DNA of 58,617 nucleotides from Acrocarpospora catenulata (GTDB taxonomy: Bacteria; Actinomycetota; Actinomycetes; Streptosporangiales; Streptosporangiaceae). The notes below the pieces were generated by a model. The model did not search any database. It was not told where the DNA came from and saw only the letters and a program-made list of their open reading frames with translations. Below, piece after piece: positions 58,051 through 58,617 of this stretch (position 1 is its first letter; every line of letters begins with the position of its first letter). The position numbers and the translations under genes are program-made. Where the stretch lies: contig NZ_JAHCST010000056.1 in assembly GCF_018476525.1 (NCBI RefSeq), positions 1 to 58,617 of the forward strand, written 5' to 3'.

Positions 58051-58617
58051 GCAACCTCCGAGGTGCTGATCGTGGTGGGCGAGGGCGGCGCCGCGGTGAC
58101 GGTGAGGTAGGCCAGCCCGTGTGCCAGCCGTTCGACGGTCTCGGCGAGACGGCCCGTTGCGCCCTCGGCCTGGCGGCCGCGCGTGTGAGCGGCCAGGCGG
58201 CCGGCGATGGCCGACCACATCCGCACTGCGGCGCCGTCGGCGCGGCCGGGAACGAGGTTGTCGTGCGTGCCGCAGGCGGTGACAGAGCCGGGGCCGGCGG
58301 GACCGTACGGGGGCGGGAAGTCCGCGGTGAGCGTCACCTGCGGGCCGGTCAGGCTCGCTTGATCGAGCCACACGCCGGCGGGCGCGGAACCGACCGTGCA
58401 TGCGATCACCGCGCCGCCCGGGGTGCGGACGCTGGCGAAAACCGTTTCCCCGTCGGCCGTGAGGGTGCAGGCCGTCGGCTGGGCGCCCGGCGCGGCCAGG
58501 GCCAGGACGGTCAGCAGGTGGTAGCCCTGCCACAGCCAGATTTCCAGAGCTCGCCGCCCGGCCGGGTTGAGCCCGGCCGGGGCCTGTTGAGGCGGGTCGT
58601 CGGCGAAGGTGTAAGGC
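58047..58617 (-). CDS. C-terminal part of a further oxidoreductase-like gene, cut by window end
   Basis: The minus-strand frame is open from position 58616 to the stop at 58047 with no interruption and has clear high-GC codon use. It reads PYTFADDPPQQAPAGLNPAG, ALEIWLWQGYHLLTVLALAA, then late VPGRADGAAVRMWSAIAG and VERLAHGLAYLTVTAA. The layout would fit the C-terminal half of another Gfo/Idh/MocA-type dehydrogenase, but the motif-bearing N-terminus is outside the window, so I leave the function open. The stop overlaps the next gene's ATG. An internal GTG at 58409 is not the real start. Confidence 0.7.
   Translation of the reverse strand, partial: PYTFADDPPQQAPAGLNPAGRRALEIWLWQGYHLLTVLALAAPGAQPTACTLTADGETVFASVRTPGGAVIACTVGSAPAGVWLDQASLTGPQVTLTADFPPPYGPAGPGSVTACGTHDNLVPGRADGAAVRMWSAIAGRLAAHTRGRQAEGATGRLAETVERLAHGLAYLTVTAAPPSPTTISTSEVA

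Noticed and set aside
1-58617. tRNA, rRNA, CRISPR arrays, insertion sequences
   Set aside because: No cloverleaf with a GTTCGA-type T-loop, no short direct repeats with regular spacers and no transposase motifs were seen. This was by eye, so a small RNA could be missed.

Overview
The window is high-GC, densely coded DNA of an actinomycete. Three things point there: a RimO-PgsA-CinA-ClgR core block, a ClgR that ends in Ala-Ala, and sugar ABC transporters that have no ATPase gene of their own. Family-level placement (Streptosporangiaceae-like) is only a guess from gene content. I saw no tRNA, rRNA, CRISPR array or insertion sequence.

Layout. (1) 1-9.0 kb: an amino-sugar or oligosaccharide locus. 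It has two ROK regulators (the first cut by the window edge), a CUT1 ABC importer (lipoprotein plus two permeases), a NagZ-like GH3 enzyme and a secreted PQQ-type sugar dehydrogenase with FN3 and CBM2 domains. AAAGTTTC-type sites lie at all three control regions. (2) 9.0-18.9 kb: a membrane-anchored EEP-family enzyme, an Rrf2-nei2 pair, and the core block ftsK, HTH_25 protein, rimO, pgsA, cinA, clgR. (3) 18.9-33.9 kb: pectin and D-galacturonate use. Two different PL1 pectate lyases flank a KDG kinase, an IclR regulator, an aldose epimerase, a LacI regulator and a tightly overlapping seven-gene run. That run encodes two permeases, a uronate dehydrogenase-like protein, a 5-dehydro-4-deoxyglucarate dehydratase-like protein, an enolase-superfamily enzyme, a Gfo/Idh/MocA-PmoA fusion and the binding lipoprotein. 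(4) 34.0-36.4 kb: a DHFR-like reductase, a gene-free stretch with a long inverted repeat, and a membrane-tethered tandem DJ-1/PfpI protein. (5) 36.6-51.2 kb: an arabinan/L-arabinose regulon. It holds GH127 and GH62 arabinofuranosidases with ricin-type lectin domains, a CUT2 importer with its own ATPase, araB-araD-araA and a LacI repressor. A TGTTAGCGCTAACA-type palindrome recurs at every promoter of the block. (6) 51.2-54.0 kb: a PadR gene with a partner membrane gene broken at a homopolymer, then decaying genes of unknown function that can be rebuilt by restoring single bases. (7) 54.0-58.6 kb, running off the edge: a co-directional cassette of NUDIX hydrolase, NodU/CmcH carbamoyltransferase, a P-loop kinase with an unusual C-terminal domain, a Gfo/Idh/MocA oxidoreductase and a further partial gene.

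How the genes work together. Secreted pectate lyases and arabinofuranosidases would release oligogalacturonides and arabinose, and two dedicated ABC systems import them. Galacturonate would pass through an oxidative route (uronate dehydrogenase, lactone-processing enolase-family enzyme, dehydratase) toward 2-oxoglutarate semialdehyde; the final semialdehyde dehydrogenase is not in the window. Arabinose would pass through isomerase, kinase and epimerase to xylulose-5-phosphate. The carbamoyltransferase cassette at the right edge is the part least explained by known systems.
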